Assembly (NCBI GenBank): GCA_013397455.1
Contig: VYZB01000335.1
Span: 2,480-66,479, forward strand
DNA length: 64,000 nucleotides
Reading direction: 5' to 3'
Source: Crotophaga sulcirostris
Lineage: Eukaryota; Chordata; Aves; Cuculiformes; Crotophagidae
Shown: piece after piece, positions 34,764 through 46,564 of the stretch
How positions within the stretch are numbered: position 1 is the stretch's first letter
Layout of the letters: each line of letters starts with the position of its first letter
Made by a program: the position numbers and the translations under genes
Notes under the pieces: generated by a model
The model's input: only the letters and a program-made list of their open reading frames with translations
Told to the model about the DNA's origin: nothing
The model's database searches: none

Positions 34764-36164
34764 AAAATGTGTTTTAGAAATGAACATGATAATGATCGGA
34801 TCATAGTTGGTAATGTCAGAACTCAGCTTGCAGTCCCATTTGTGATGGCAGGCTATTGCCTCCCCACCCCTGCGGAAAAAGCTGCCCAACAGACAGCTGG
34901 AATTGAAAACTTACCTAATTCACATGTGAAAGATGGTCTGGCTGCCCTGAATGGATCAGTACAGAAAGAAAAAATTTCTGCAAAGAACTTATGATGAGCT
35001 TTGTCCCCTGCCTTTTGGTAGGGCCAGACTTCTCAGTCTCTGTAGAGTAAATCATGACATTTGTAAGACAATTCCCATTTCTCTATTGAAGCTTCACTAA
35101 GTTTTTCTCCTTTAACTTTTACGAGGAAGGAAGTGTCAGTCTTCCTCAACTGCATCACTTTTAAAATTCCAGGTCATGAACGTGTTCACCTCTTGGAAAG
35201 ATAATAAAATCTCAAAAAAAAAGCAAGAACAAGCCCACTATAAAAGATGTACCCCCTCTCCTGCTTTTATGACCACACTGAATATGCCATGTTGCCCCCT
35301 CTGCCAACTGTCTAGCCCACTTGCCAAAGATATGTTTGCTCATGCTGGAAGCTCTGGAGTCTCCAGGCAGTAATAGTGGATGTGTTTAGGTTCTGTTCAG
35401 CCAGTTAAGGTAAATCCGCATAGAGGAGTGATGTAGAGGAGTGATGGAAAGGGGTGGTGTAACGGCGTGAGCTGTGATGTAAACTGGGAACGCTGCTTTG
35501 TTTAGTGCTGCAGCCTGGGGCACCACTTGGATCCCAGCTGCCTGAAGCTTTGGTCTGTGTTACTTGCTGCCTGACACCTCTGGTCAACTTTTTAGGGGAC
35601 ACTCGCTCTGAAAAGTTGTGAAAAGTGAGCATGATGGTGTCAGTCTGAACAAAGCATCCATAGGAGCATTTAGGATGTAGGAAAGCTCTGCGAAGTTCAT
35701 ACATCTCTCTTTTCAGTCCTGAAGTGCGTCAGGTGCTCCGATCAGGGTGGTGGCTTTGCATGCATGCGTTTAAGTTTTGAAAGTGAAGGAAAGACCAGAG
35801 TTTGCTTCTTTGATGTTGCCTCTGTGCACTGGCAGCACAGCCAGTTGTCAGTTCTGTAGAAAAGGCCGTTGCCTTTCACCCAACCCCGTCCCCCCCCAGC
35901 TCCTGATGTTATCAGAAATCTTAGTGACGCCAAAAACCAAAAGTGCCAGACCGAAGTGGCAGGGCGAGGGGGGGCATTTTTGGGGTGCAGGCATGGTGCA
36001 GTCCTTCCCCTACTGCTGCCTGCAGAGCACCACATCCCTCTGCCTGCCCTGCTCGCAGGGTCTGGCCAACCTAAATACTCCAGTCCTCTGTGTTTCTTTT
36101 CTCTTAAACTCCACGCTGGTGGTAGCTCTCCAAACGCAGACCCTGAATACACAAGCATTCCGCT

Positions 36165-36310
36165 GCCGAATTAGTGGCTAATCAAAGATTATTATACAAT
36201 GGGTGGAGATCTTTTTAAGACCTGTCTCGGAGGGGCCGCAGTCACTAAGGGCTCTTAATCGTCTTACCTATAAATAATAATAGGCCGTGCTTAAGAGGTG
36301 AACACTTTCT
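36165..36310. promoter_or_regulatory. Candidate conserved intronic element with MEF2-type box
   Basis: The block has a MEF2-like CTATAAATAA at 36268-36277 and several TAAT/ATTA cores (for example AATCAAAGATTATTATAC). The sequence contrasts with its repetitive surroundings. No alignment was possible, so this is only a candidate. Confidence 0.25.
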
Positions 36311-36576
36311 TCCCCTGACAGGACCCCAGTAAGTGCAGTAGCTCAACAAGGGGCTTCGACAACATTAGCAAGGATGGTTGGTGGGTTTATTTGGTCTTAC
36401 CTCCTTGTTCTTCCCCACTTATGCCCTAGACATTAAAAGCAAAACCACATGCCAAAAATACAGGCAACTCCTGCCTGTTAGCGAGGCCTCTTGGTTGCTT
36501 CAGTGTCCTGTTTGCTTAGATTCGTTCTCCACGGCCAGTTTCGCTTTATCCTTCTTGCTGGCAGTTGATAAGCTCA

Positions 36577-36579
<3 letters not shown>

Positions 36580-36615
<36 letters not shown>
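36580..36615. repeat. Poly(T) tract, 36 nt
   Basis: The longest homopolymer in the window, uninterrupted as given. Homopolymer lengths of this size are prone to sequencing error. No retroposed gene body is recognisable on either side. Confidence 0.9.
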
Positions 36616-37911
36616 CCCTGGGAGGACCATGCCAACATGGCTCTCTTCCTGCATCCTTTCAGCTGGTGTTGGCAGAGCGATGCCCTCCAGCAGGTAATTG
36701 CGTTAAAGGAGAGGCAGCTGGCATAGCTGCCCTCCTGCAACTGCTGCCTTGCCTCTTCCGTGGGCAGCGTTGCGTGATAGAGTAAATGGAAGTAAAAATA
36801 CAACACCAAGATATGGTATTGCTTGGCAAATTACGAGACCTCTTATTGCTGTGAGGAGAATTCTGATGGAGCCTGAAAGGCTGAGAGCAAACCCTGACTG
36901 GCCTAAATAGTTTATAATTTTGGTGGTGGAATGCTAAACCCCCAGTGAAATGTTTTCCTAACTCTAGTAGCGGTAAAAATAGTAGGAAGAATTCGACAGT
37001 ACACAAGAGAGGGTTGAGATGTGTGTCTCCTGTAGGATATTGCAGCACTTGAATGTCCCCAGATCCTTCTGGGGCCTTTCAAAGGGTTTGTTTTAACTGT
37101 ACCATTAGGGAGAGAGTGTTTATTTCCATGATGCTCAGGGTGGAAAAGATTATATGGGCAAAGCAGCCCAGGAGAGGGACTCCTAGGGATCTTTTTTTCC
37201 ACATCTGAAAAAGTTGCCGAATCCAGTAGTCAGTTTTGTATCTTACAAAGAGGAACGGTTAAACTCTGCCAAGACTGAAAAATGCTCCTTCCTCTGCCAG
37301 CCCTGGTGGGAGAAGCAAACAACTAGCTGTGCCTTTGCACGGTCCCGCTCCTGAGCTTGCCAAGAAGCTGTGCTAGCCAGTAAAAGAGCCTGTCAGCACT
37401 CTGTTATTGCCTTTTTCCCCTGCTTTATCTAGGGGGAATCTCCTTTCCCCCTCGCCTCCCTCCCTGCCAGTGTTTTCCTTCCTTCCTTTACTTCCTATTT
37501 ATTGTTTTTCCTCCTCCTGTGCAGCTTTACTGCGCCTTTCCTTCCCCTTGCCTCTATGAAGCCCCCTCTCATGCCCGGAGTGGCCTCCCTGTGCACCAGC
37601 AGGCGACAAGGACGGGTCTGCCTGCCCTGCTGCCTCTCCCCTGCCTGGCCCCGCTGCTTCTGCCCCTGGCTTGCACTACTGTGCTGGGCCAGGTGACCTG
37701 TAGAAAGGGAGAGGAGCTCCCATCCCAGGGTTACAGCCCATGCTCTGTGATTTTTTTCCTTCCTGGGGAAGGCCCAGGTGCTCTTTAATAAACTTGTCCG
37801 GGTGTCGTTAAATCGATTGAAACACTAGGCGGTGATTTGGAATGTGTTTTTAATAAGTTAGGGGATCATCTTGAATCCATTACTGCTTCAAAGGCTACTT
37901 AGGTAAGTCAG

Positions 37912-37975
37912 TTTTAAAAAAAAAAACAACCAAACAAGAAAACCCACAAACCAATAAACCCACAACAGTCTCCAC
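37912..37975. repeat. A/C-rich low-complexity stretch
   Basis: A run of A followed by CAAACAAGAAAACC-type low-complexity DNA, in the intron before BCOR exon 12. Confidence 0.7.
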
Positions 37976-38374
37976 CCTCACCCTCCAAAAAAAATCCTAA
38001 TTCTAAAATAAGATGGAAAACAGTTCAAACTTAAAGACTGCAGTAAAGTGAGGGAGTCGGGGAGAAAAAGCGTCCTCAGCATTTGGTGGCACCCGTAATT
38101 CTCATCTGTTCCCAATGCTTATTGCCATACTTTCAGCCAGGGATGCTTTATGCCCAGTGGAGGACAGGAGGGTTTGCAGCAAGGCTGACCTTACCCTCTA
38201 TAGATGCTCAGAGTGTTGTGACCTGACAGCTCAGGCCTCAGATGGTTGTTGACAGCCAGAAACACTTGGTACTTCTTCAGCTTCCGTGTCAGCACTCGTA
38301 TTATTTGTTACCTCTTGTGTTGTACTGCCTGGGATGTTTAGCACCGGCCAGGTCCTGGATGCACTGGATGCTGT

Positions 38375-38665
38375 GTATCACAGTATCACAGTATCACAAG
38401 GTTGGAAGAGACCTCTGAGATCATCAAGTCCAACCTATAAGCCAACACTAACACCATCTCATCACCTAAACCATGGCACTGAGTGCCTCATCCAAACTTC
38501 CCTTAAACACATCCAGGGTCGGCGACTCCACCACCTCCCTGGGCAGCGCATTCCAGTGGCCAATCACCCTTTCAGAGTAGAACTTCTTCCTAACATCAAG
38601 TCTAAACCTCCCCTGACGAAGTTTAAGTCCGTGCCCTCTAGTTCTGTCACTGGTCACCTGCAATG
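38375..38665 (-). mobile_element. CR1 LINE 3' fragment, antisense to BCOR
   Basis: The 3' tail consists of tandem ATCACAGT units (38375-38398), followed by AAGGTTGGAAGAGACCTCTG. Read on the minus strand it encodes the degenerate C-terminus of CR1 ORF2: [20 protein letters not shown] and then [19 protein letters not shown]. The element is cut at about 38665, where unrelated DNA begins. Only about 290 bp remain. Confidence 0.93.
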
Positions 38666-39829
38666 CTGCGACAGTGCCTGTGCAGAAGCACTGAGTCAGT
38701 AGGTGGAGGTGGGAGGCTGAGGCTTGCGGCAGCCCCAGGAATGCTGGCTTCTCCAGCACTGGCTCTCTCAAAGGCGTCAGATCATTTAAGTGTAATGTTA
38801 AAGACTTCCATGAGGAACTTAGAAGGGATATCCTGATCCTTTGCAAGTGATCCTCACTGGTCTGAAAATGCAAAAGTGGCTCCCTAAAGAGCAGCACGCT
38901 GGGCTTTGATGGCCTGCATGTGTTGCGCTCTGTGCTGCTAGGAGTCTGAGGGGAGGCAGGAGCTGGACTGAGGATTATACTCAGCAGCTTAAGGATACCT
39001 GCTTGTTTGCTGTGTTGGTGGCCCGGGATGTGCAAGAGGCAGGCAGTGCAGGATAAGCCCTCTCTCCATAGGGAATGAACCACGGACTCTCAAAATGCAC
39101 CTCCTCATGTCAATATAGCGTGGTTTTGCCAAAACCAAAACCAAAACCACATACAGCTTTCCAGCAAGGTGAGGGCAAGCAAGAGTGCTTCTTGTGTGAC
39201 AGGTGTTAATCGCTGCTAAGTTACAGACTCCTGGAAAAATACTTAGAATAAACACACCTGGAACATACTTATTTTTGAGATGGATCAGAGTCCCTCTCCC
39301 ACCAGCAGCCACCATGGTGGGAAAAAGGTGGTGTGCCTTCCTCTTTTGCCTCTTTTGATCTGCCTCCCTTCTGTCCCAAGCTCGCGTGGATGCCAACCTG
39401 TCCAAAGTCGTGGTGACATGGAGGGAATGTTGCTGCATGTGACAGAAGGAGTGGTAGAACGTGGCTTCTTTGCAGGAGGGAGTTTCAGTGCTGGCTGTTA
39501 GCTGGGCATTGCTTGGGAGACTGGTAGAGCTGATGGGTTCCTTGTCTGTGCATCCAGATGACTTTTCGTTGCAGTGTCATTCTGAAAGCTTTCTAGGAAT
39601 GCAGTATGTCATCCTAGTTAAAGTCCTTCCTTACTTCTCTTGCTTTTTAATATATCTGCTTGAGAGCTTGAAAGCCTTGTTGTGGGCAGCGGTGTTGATA
39701 CACTGAAAAGGAGGAGTGTAGGATTGAGTTGAATTGCCCATGATCACTGGCCGTTGCATTTGACTGCCCTTTCAGTTCCCTGCTCATCGTCCTCTAAGGA
39801 AAAGATGGGATTTTAACACATCTTCATTA

Positions 39830-40180
39830 GTCTGAAGGGTAATACGTTCTACTTCCAGACAACTCCCCGTTGCGTATAATCAATTTTAAAGGCAAAAGTT
39901 AATGCGATTTATAATTAGCGATAAAGAATTCTAAACCTGGAATTGCAGGCATGTGTATTAATGAATAATCCTTCTGTAGGCTCACCAAATCTATGTCTGA
40001 GCTTGTATAAATTTCTCATGCCACATAAAATGCATTAACTTCTGGGTGGACTGAACTTAAAGTAACATGTTTTTCTGTTCTCCGATTAGAAGAGTTGAGT
40101 TGTGCTGCAAATATATTCACAAGTCCTATTTAAAGAGGATATAGCGCAGAAGTTTAATTCCCAGCAAATTTTCATAACTT
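39830..40180. promoter_or_regulatory. Candidate conserved intronic element near exon 12
   Basis: An AT-rich stretch with repeated homeodomain-type cores, including TTATAATTAGCGATAAAG and GTATTAATGAATAATCC, and no repeat signature. It looks like an ancient non-coding element. Composition only. Confidence 0.25.
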
Positions 40181-40633
40181 ATTTCTGTGTACATGATTTA
40201 GGAGCTTCGGGTAACTGATTTCCATGCTTGCCCGGAGGCAGGCTGAATGAGCCCTTACTCCGCAACACGCTGTTAAATTGGCAGAGATTTGGAATGGTAG
40301 AGTGACTTGCAGCAAAATTATGTTTGTGAGGCTTCACATAAACTCCTGCTTTCTGTTACAGCAGTGTAATTCTTTTACTGGCCCTCAAAATACATACGGC
40401 AATGAATAGACGTAACAAAAATATCTGCCCTGAGCAGTCTGACTCTGAAAAGACAAGAGGGGAGGCGATGATGTACAAGTAAAACCGACAATGAGATGAT
40501 TGGCAGCTGTATTAATAGTGTTATTTGCTATAAATAACTTTGATCTGAAGTCAGAAGTTTCTTCTCAAACACATTTGCATAATACTGTTGAGTCAAATTA
40601 TAACATCATGATCTTTTTTTTATTTCCCCCTAG

Positions 40634-40779
40634 ACCAATCCATGATGCGGTTGAAAACGATCACCTGGAAATTGTTCGCCTGTTACTGTCTTACGGTGCT
40701 GATCCAACACTTGCAACCTACTCTGGGAGGACCATCGTGAAAATGACCCACAGTGAGCTCATGGAGACCTTCCTCACAG
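40634..40779 (+). CDS. BCOR: BCOR coding exon 12 (residues 1545-1593 plus part of 1594), ankyrin repeat 3
   Basis: The first A completes Arg1545, then [20 protein letters not shown] and [20 protein letters not shown]. This forms the last ankyrin repeat (about 1542-1570) and the start of the linker (ELMETFLT). Human BCOR differs only at PLHDA, IMKMTHS and ELMEKFLT. The acceptor is CCCCCTAG| and the donor ACAG|GTGTGT. Confidence 0.97.
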
Positions 40780-41805
40780 GTGTGTGGCCACGTTGCTCGG
40801 GGCTCTGCTGGTTGTGGTAAATGGGGGGAGATGTTCCCTGGCCCCCCAAAGTTCCTTCTGCCTGGTGGGGATGGCTCCTTGCTGAGGAGTGTTAGGGTAG
40901 GCTGCTGTAGCTCCCTCTGTGCCTGCAAAAACCCAGCTACTGCAGCTGGGAAGCATAGCCATGCATGGGGGCTCTTTCTAACTGAAATTTTTAAGAAGTC
41001 GTAAGGATTGTGCCACTATGAAATTTGATAGGTGGGTGGTCAGCAGGCTGTTTTGATGCCTTCATTTTTTCTGCTTGAAATGAAAGTTAAGTTTTTTCTC
41101 CTCTTAGTTTTGGATAAAGACGCTTGTATTCCCTAATAACTTTACCTCTGAAAATGTTTGCAGTGTTTGCAGTCAGTGAGTTTAAATACTAATCCACTTA
41201 CCTGTCTATATGGTGCAGTGTAGAAAGTGGACAGGTGTATCAGAACTCCAGTAAAGTCCAGTATCTTGGGCTTCTCAGCTTCTTGAATCCCAGTATTTTT
41301 TCATTGACTCGACTGGCAAATCTCCTACATCATGTCTGTAGAAAGGACTTACATCTTCTGAACCTATTTGTGTGAAAAATCCTTTTCCATCAGCTTCTTT
41401 GGGGCCACTGTTTCACCTGCAAGTTGGTGGCCAGAAGGAATGTACAAGCTAAAAAGTGTGCTTAAAAAATGCTATCTTTCACAAAAATAAAATGCCACAC
41501 TCAGTTACTGAAGCTTAAGGTTGCATCTGTCTCTCTTAGGCCATGGATGATTCTTTGCTGTGGTGGGTCATTATTTGATGTGATGGGAGAAGGGATGCAG
41601 GAGACAAGTGAATTCCAGGAATATTTGTAAGAGTGATGTGTGAATACGCTGTTCTTTGTAGCATGTGCTTCAGGAATATGTTGTGGGTTTTATTTGATGG
41701 AAGGTATGGAGGATGAATAGTCAGACTGTATGACACACGGTCTGCTAAACTTGCCAGCTTTTTGTTCTCATCAGTATGTTTTTGTTGTTGTTTTTTCCTC
41801 TCCAG
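40780..41805 (+). other. BCOR: BCOR intron 12 (1.0 kb)
   Basis: Ordinary intron from GTGTGT to TTTCCTCTCCAG, with no repeat or extra exon recognised. Confidence 0.85.
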
Positions 41806-41883
41806 AGTATTTAACTGACCTGCAAGGTCGAAGTGTTGATGACCCTGGTTTGTACTGGGATTTCTATGGCAGCTCTGTGTGCG
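41806..41883 (+). CDS. BCOR: BCOR coding exon 13 (residues 1594-1619 plus part of 1620)
   Basis: The first two nucleotides complete Glu1594, then YLTDLQGRSVDDPGLYWDFY and GSSVC. Human BCOR reads [20 protein letters not shown] and GSSVC. This 78-nt exon is the linker between the ankyrin repeats and the C-terminal PUFD domain. The acceptor is TCTCCAG| and the donor TGCG|GTGAGC. An in-frame intronic stop follows soon after the donor, so retention would truncate the protein before PUFD. Confidence 0.95.
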
Positions 41884-42092
41884 GTGAGCAAATGTTACCC
41901 TTTATTTCTATGTATGCAGAGACTTTCAAAACATGCGGCACGTGGGGGTGGGAGCTGTTTTGTTTTTATGGTGGAGGAAGCTAGGAAGGAAGCAAACTGA
42001 TTTTATTTACAGATCACGTTATTGGAGGAAAAAGCAAGACCTGCAACAATCTCTTCAATGCTGACTTGGCACCTTTATTCAATTTTATTTAG

Positions 42093-42243
42093 ATCCAAAA
42101 GATGAATCTGGATTTGATGTCTTGGCAAATCCTCCTGGCCCCGGCGATGAAGATGAAGATGGCTTTAGCGATGTGTTTGAATTTGAATTTTCGGATGAGC
42201 CTCCCTTGCCGTGTTACAACATTCAAGTGTGTCTCTCTCAGGG
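42093..42243 (+). CDS. BCOR: BCOR coding exon 14 (residues 1620-1669 plus part of 1670), acidic linker and start of PUFD
   Basis: The exon reads (D)[20 protein letters not shown] then [20 protein letters not shown] and [10 protein letters not shown]. The acidic Asp/Glu stretch and the FEFEFS core agree with human BCOR. The end begins the PCGF ubiquitin-like fold discriminator (PUFD) domain, which pairs with the RAWUL domain of PCGF1. The acceptor is TTTATTTAG| and the donor CAGGG|GTAAGA. It is separated from exon 13 by a 209-nt intron. Confidence 0.95.
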
Positions 42244-43385
42244 GTAAGAACAAATATGAGATTTGGGGTAAAAATAGCTGAGACGATCTGCTTGGAAAGA
42301 TGGCAGTTTGTGTCCATGGGGAAGAGTGCTTGCATTTATTTAATGTAAATGAGAAATGAAATGAATACCATAATTGCCGAGCTTTTTAGAAAGAAGCTAA
42401 TAGGAGGTGAGAGGGGGAAGGGCTGACTTGTCGGGCCTGTCTTTTAATTCCCATAATCCAGAGCAGGACAAGTGACATTTGAACACAAATTTCTTCCCTC
42501 ATCCCAGGCAGGCATCTTGATAGAACATCCCAAAATACAAGTGCTTCTAGCACTTACATTTGGGTATCATGTTAGGAAGGTGTTCTTAATTTCATTTAAT
42601 GACCTTTTCTGTTTTGCTGAATGGACACATTTCTGTGGATGATGAAATGACACAGTTATTACTGTTCTAGATTCTGCAGCAAAACTGGTTTAAAGCCCTG
42701 AATCATATCAAACAAATAAACATCTTGCAGAAGATACTAAGATACTTAATAATAACCAAATACCTGGAAAATTTTATTATCTGTTATATTCAAGATATAA
42801 ATTAGCTTCATAAACAGCTACTGTTTGTTATTTGCACCAGTTTTGATGACAGCTGAGGGGAAAAAAGTTCTAAATATTATGCAGGAGTGTGGGTTTAGCA
42901 TGTTTTTATTATTGGGGTGATGGAATAATTTGCATTCTCTGAAGTGGACAAGTATAAAGCTTGGATTAAAAAAATATATTTTTAATCTGAGAAAAAAACC
43001 CTCTGTCTTGGAAGTCAGAGGTGCTGAATTTTCTGGTTATATATAACTCTAGGCCAATTCCTAACTGGTTAAATGAGTGTCAGGCTCAGCTGGGTGAACC
43101 TTTAACCTTGTGAGCAGCCGTTGGGGTGGCTGCTGACCCGTGCACGCACTCAGGAGCCCTGGGTTTATAGGCTCCAATGCCCCTGCATGCCTGGTCCCTC
43201 TCCTTCCCCAAAGCTGTGGTACTATGAGTAAATACATCTATGCCTGCACATCTGTTATATTTGAGCCCCCTGGGCAATGGCCTTGTTTGTGCATGAGGGT
43301 TTATCTCACAGCGATGCGGTGAAGAGACAAGAAGCCTGTGACTTAATGTCGGTTATTGGAGCCTCTTTCTCCTTCGCTTCCACAG
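42244..43385 (+). other. BCOR: BCOR intron 14 (1.1 kb)
   Basis: AT-rich intron with an ATTTGCAT octamer match at 42928-42935. No transposon or coding exon is seen. It ends CTTCGCTTCCACAG. Confidence 0.85.
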
Positions 43386-43680
43386 ACCACGGAACTGGCT
43401 TTTGCTCTCGGACGTGGTGAAGAGGCTAAAAATGTCATCTCGCATCTTCCGCTGCAACTTCCCCAATCTGGAAGTTGTCACCATCACAGAGGCAGAGTTT
43501 TACAAACAGACTTCCCTCAGCCAGTTGTTCTCTTGCCCTACGGACCTCGAAGCTTTTAACCCAGAGAGCAAAGAGCTGTTGGACTTGGTGGAATTTACAA
43601 GTGAACTCAAGACTTTGCTTGGCTCCTCGCTTCACTGGTTGCATCCACACGAGGACCCTCCCTTCGACATCCTCTGGTGA
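43386..43680 (+). CDS. BCOR: BCOR coding exon 15 (residues 1670-1767 and stop), PUFD domain
   Basis: The first A completes Gly1670, then [40 protein letters not shown] and [20 protein letters not shown]. The exon finishes [17 protein letters not shown] before TGA at 43678-43680. This is the bulk of PUFD, the surface that binds PCGF1 and anchors BCOR in PRC1.1. The core matches human closely. The last dozen residues (human ends WLHPSDMASDNYW) are the most changed. In people this exon is the site of tumour-associated internal duplications; no duplication is seen here. Confidence 0.97.
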
Positions 43681-44505
43681 ACCATCAGGCCATTTAATGT
43701 ACAGTGCTCTATACAGTTACTTCTTTATGTATATGTGTTCAAATGCAATTGTTTCTGTAAAGAAAGGACACTATTAAATATGAAAATATCTTTCCTTTAT
43801 ATAAGAGATCTGAATTCCAGTTGGATGGATTTTGGAAGAATTTTTTTTTAACTTCAATCAGTTTTTACAAAATTGTTATATAATGTTTCTTTAAATGCAC
43901 ACAGGCTTTGGGATAAGTTTGTTATTAACTTGGAACACATTTTTTTTTAAAGAACACACCCACACATTGACTTTGTTTCATACAAAGCACTGGTTACACG
44001 GAACATACTTTTTCTAGGTGATGTGATCAAAGTCGTGTGGCTCGTTTGGGAGATAGAATTCGGTAAGGCACTTGGTGATATTATTTTTGTTTTTTTGTTT
44101 ACAGAATTACCTGCTTTGGCCAGGTAAGCACTATTGAATATAATTCAATAGTTTGTAATATAAATTAAACCATATCCATACGCATCAACTAATTGTAAGA
44201 ACTTTTATATCCTAATTTAAAAGCTGTGAAATTTAGTTTTCACACATCAAACCGGATTGTTTATATATGTTTAAACATTTTATGCTCTTTATTTAAAGAA
44301 GACTTTGAACTATTTTTTCTGTACCTTGTAAAATATTGAAAAACTAACATATGTTGAAGTTGCTTGAAACTGTACATAAACTAAATTTTCTGAATTGTGT
44401 GTTTATGTTTGAGATCTGTGTTTTAACTTTGTAAGTAAATCTCCTGCCTTTGTATTTATATTTTACAAAAATTTTCTTAAAGGCAATAAAACTGTTGAGA
44501 AATGA
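43681..44505 (+). other. BCOR: BCOR 3' untranslated region
   Basis: About 825 nt of AT-rich sequence after the stop codon, up to shortly past the AATAAA at 44485. It has a weaker internal ATTAAA at 43773-43778. The end of the UTR (TTTTCTTAAAGGCAATAAAAC) resembles what I recall of the human BCOR 3' end. The exact cleavage position is inferred. Confidence 0.8.
44485..44490 (+). terminator. BCOR: BCOR polyadenylation signal AATAAA
   Basis: A canonical hexamer about 805 nt after the stop codon, with GT-rich sequence (GTGCCTGGTTGTG) some 45-55 nt further on. A variant ATTAAA at 43773-43778 could give a much shorter 3' UTR. Confidence 0.85.
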
Positions 44506-46540
44506 AGAGGCTAAAGTGACTCCCATTAATTCCGTGCCTGGTTGTGAAACGAGCTCTAACTCATTAATGTTTATGAAAGGAGGCTCTGCGTGTGGTTTGC
44601 GAAGCGGAGCGGAGCTGGCACAGGTGCCGGTGAGCAGCTGATGAAATCTGAGGTAGAATCTGCATTGGCTGTCTAAATTCAAGGTTACAAGAAAACACTG
44701 GGCGGGCACCTATTGTGGGACAGAGGTTTAAAAGCTGTATTCACAATACTTTCTGCATCCCCTTTTAGTTACAGAATTGTGAATAGGTTCAATTATTTTC
44801 CCTCCTTTGTCGTATTTTTTAAGTTGAATTGACTGAATTCTCTTTTCAGCTGTGTCTGCAGAGGGGTGGAAAATAGTACCAGGGTAAATGCTTTAGTTTT
44901 AATATAGAACATTAAGGCTGTTAATGTCACTTTTACACAGCTCAGGAGTTTGCATCTGAAGAGCCTGGGCTCTCACGGCTTGGGCAGGTCCTTTCTTAAG
45001 GGTCTGGAATGAAGTTCTTACCATGAACCCAAACTCTGAGTTTGCGTCGTGGCTGTTTTTAACAGCAGTATGTTCTGTGATAGCCAAATGCTTCCACTGA
45101 GATGTTTAAGTCATGCTGCTCTTCTGATGAGGGCCAGTACACTCACCAAAAAAAATCTTGAGAAGAGCACCTGGTCCATTTGAGGAAAACATCTGGGAAA
45201 CTGTGTCTCTGGAGCAGTGAAGCTCAGATGTTTTGATTAATGGTCAGTGTGCTGCAGGTTAAATCTTTGTTCTTGGGGGACCTTAAGAAACAGTGTGAAT
45301 TAGCCTCATCCTGAAGGTAAGGTAGAATGACTCCACATTCCTGAAGGTGCCCCAGAAGAAAGACGCAGAGCTGATGCCGCCTTTGGTGTGTTGCCATCCA
45401 GACTTTTGCCAAACAGTTGCTGCTGGAGGTAAGGTGGTTTTGTGGCTGAGCCGAGAGACAAGAGAAGAGTCCAACAGCTGTCTGCTGTTGGCAGCTGAAG
45501 TCCCTGTGTGCCCACTGGGCAGGGAATTTCTAGTCCTAATACAAGTACTGATATCTTTCTTCAGACTTCAGATAAATACGATGATGGTCTCTGCTGTATG
45601 GGTTACACAAACACCCCGATTTTCTTTCTAAGCCTCCAGCTTTGCAAGGAACTGAAATTCAGACATCCCTGCTCTCCAGGGCTGGGTGCTTTTACCTCTT
45701 AATTTTCTCATAAAGCAGAGGTGGGCCAGAAAAAACTAAGACAAGGGAGATTGTTAAAAGCAATTGTTACAGATACCTTTATCTGATCAGCTGTGTAATG
45801 CCCAGATGGTTTGAGCTGAGCAGAAATCAGCTTCGTACTGCTTCCAGGGGTGCATGGCAGACACCTCACTTCTCGCCGTGCCTCGCAGACAAACAGAAGA
45901 TTGATGTGGCTTCCTCTTTTGGCCGACTCCTTCTCAAATGATCTTGAGCACGTGCTCTCCCAGTGTCTCTGCTTAGTCAGCTTTCCACTATCTCCACTGA
46001 GTACGGTTGTGCCTTATCCATGCCAGAGCCTGCATCCATGCTCAAATACAGTAACAGTCTCATGCTGTTGTAATGCACGTGTGTGCCTACCCCAGGGCCC
46101 CTCTGTGCTCTAAAAATAGGGCTGTGGTGGGGAACACCTGATCGCAGTGCTGTCCCTTGACATAATGCAACTATTTTATCTTCTAGGATGCAGTTTTTAA
46201 AGAGGCTTTGCCATGCGAGGGGGCTTGAGAAAGCATGGAGGGTTCAGTGAAGGAGCAGGGCAGCGCCCCATGCTGCTGGGCACACAAGGCTGGCTTGGCT
46301 GACCCTATTCTGGGCTGTTTGGGAGAAGCTGTCACACGAACAGCTGGCTGCAAGCGTAGTTCTTAGTAGGCAAGCCCAGGGGACAGTTACCCTGGGGAGA
46401 GGAGAGATGGCAGTGTGCCGGCAGGGAGCAAGCTCGGTGACGGTGAGTGTAGGCAGGGGAGTCAAAGCACTGGCCGCCTTGCCAGCATCAGGACTGGCTG
46501 GGTTCTGCACAGCACAGAGCCAGGGACTGAGCTGGCTCCA

Positions 46541-46564
46541 ACTGGCATGGCATGGCATGGCAGG
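46541..46564. repeat. GGCAT pentamer repeat
   Basis: Four tandem GGCAT-type units, similar to the pentamer repeat at 26226. Confidence 0.75.

Noticed and set aside
38466..39083. 205-codon minus-strand open frame
   Set aside because: Its C-terminal third is the decayed end of CR1 ORF2 and the rest is unrelated intron DNA.
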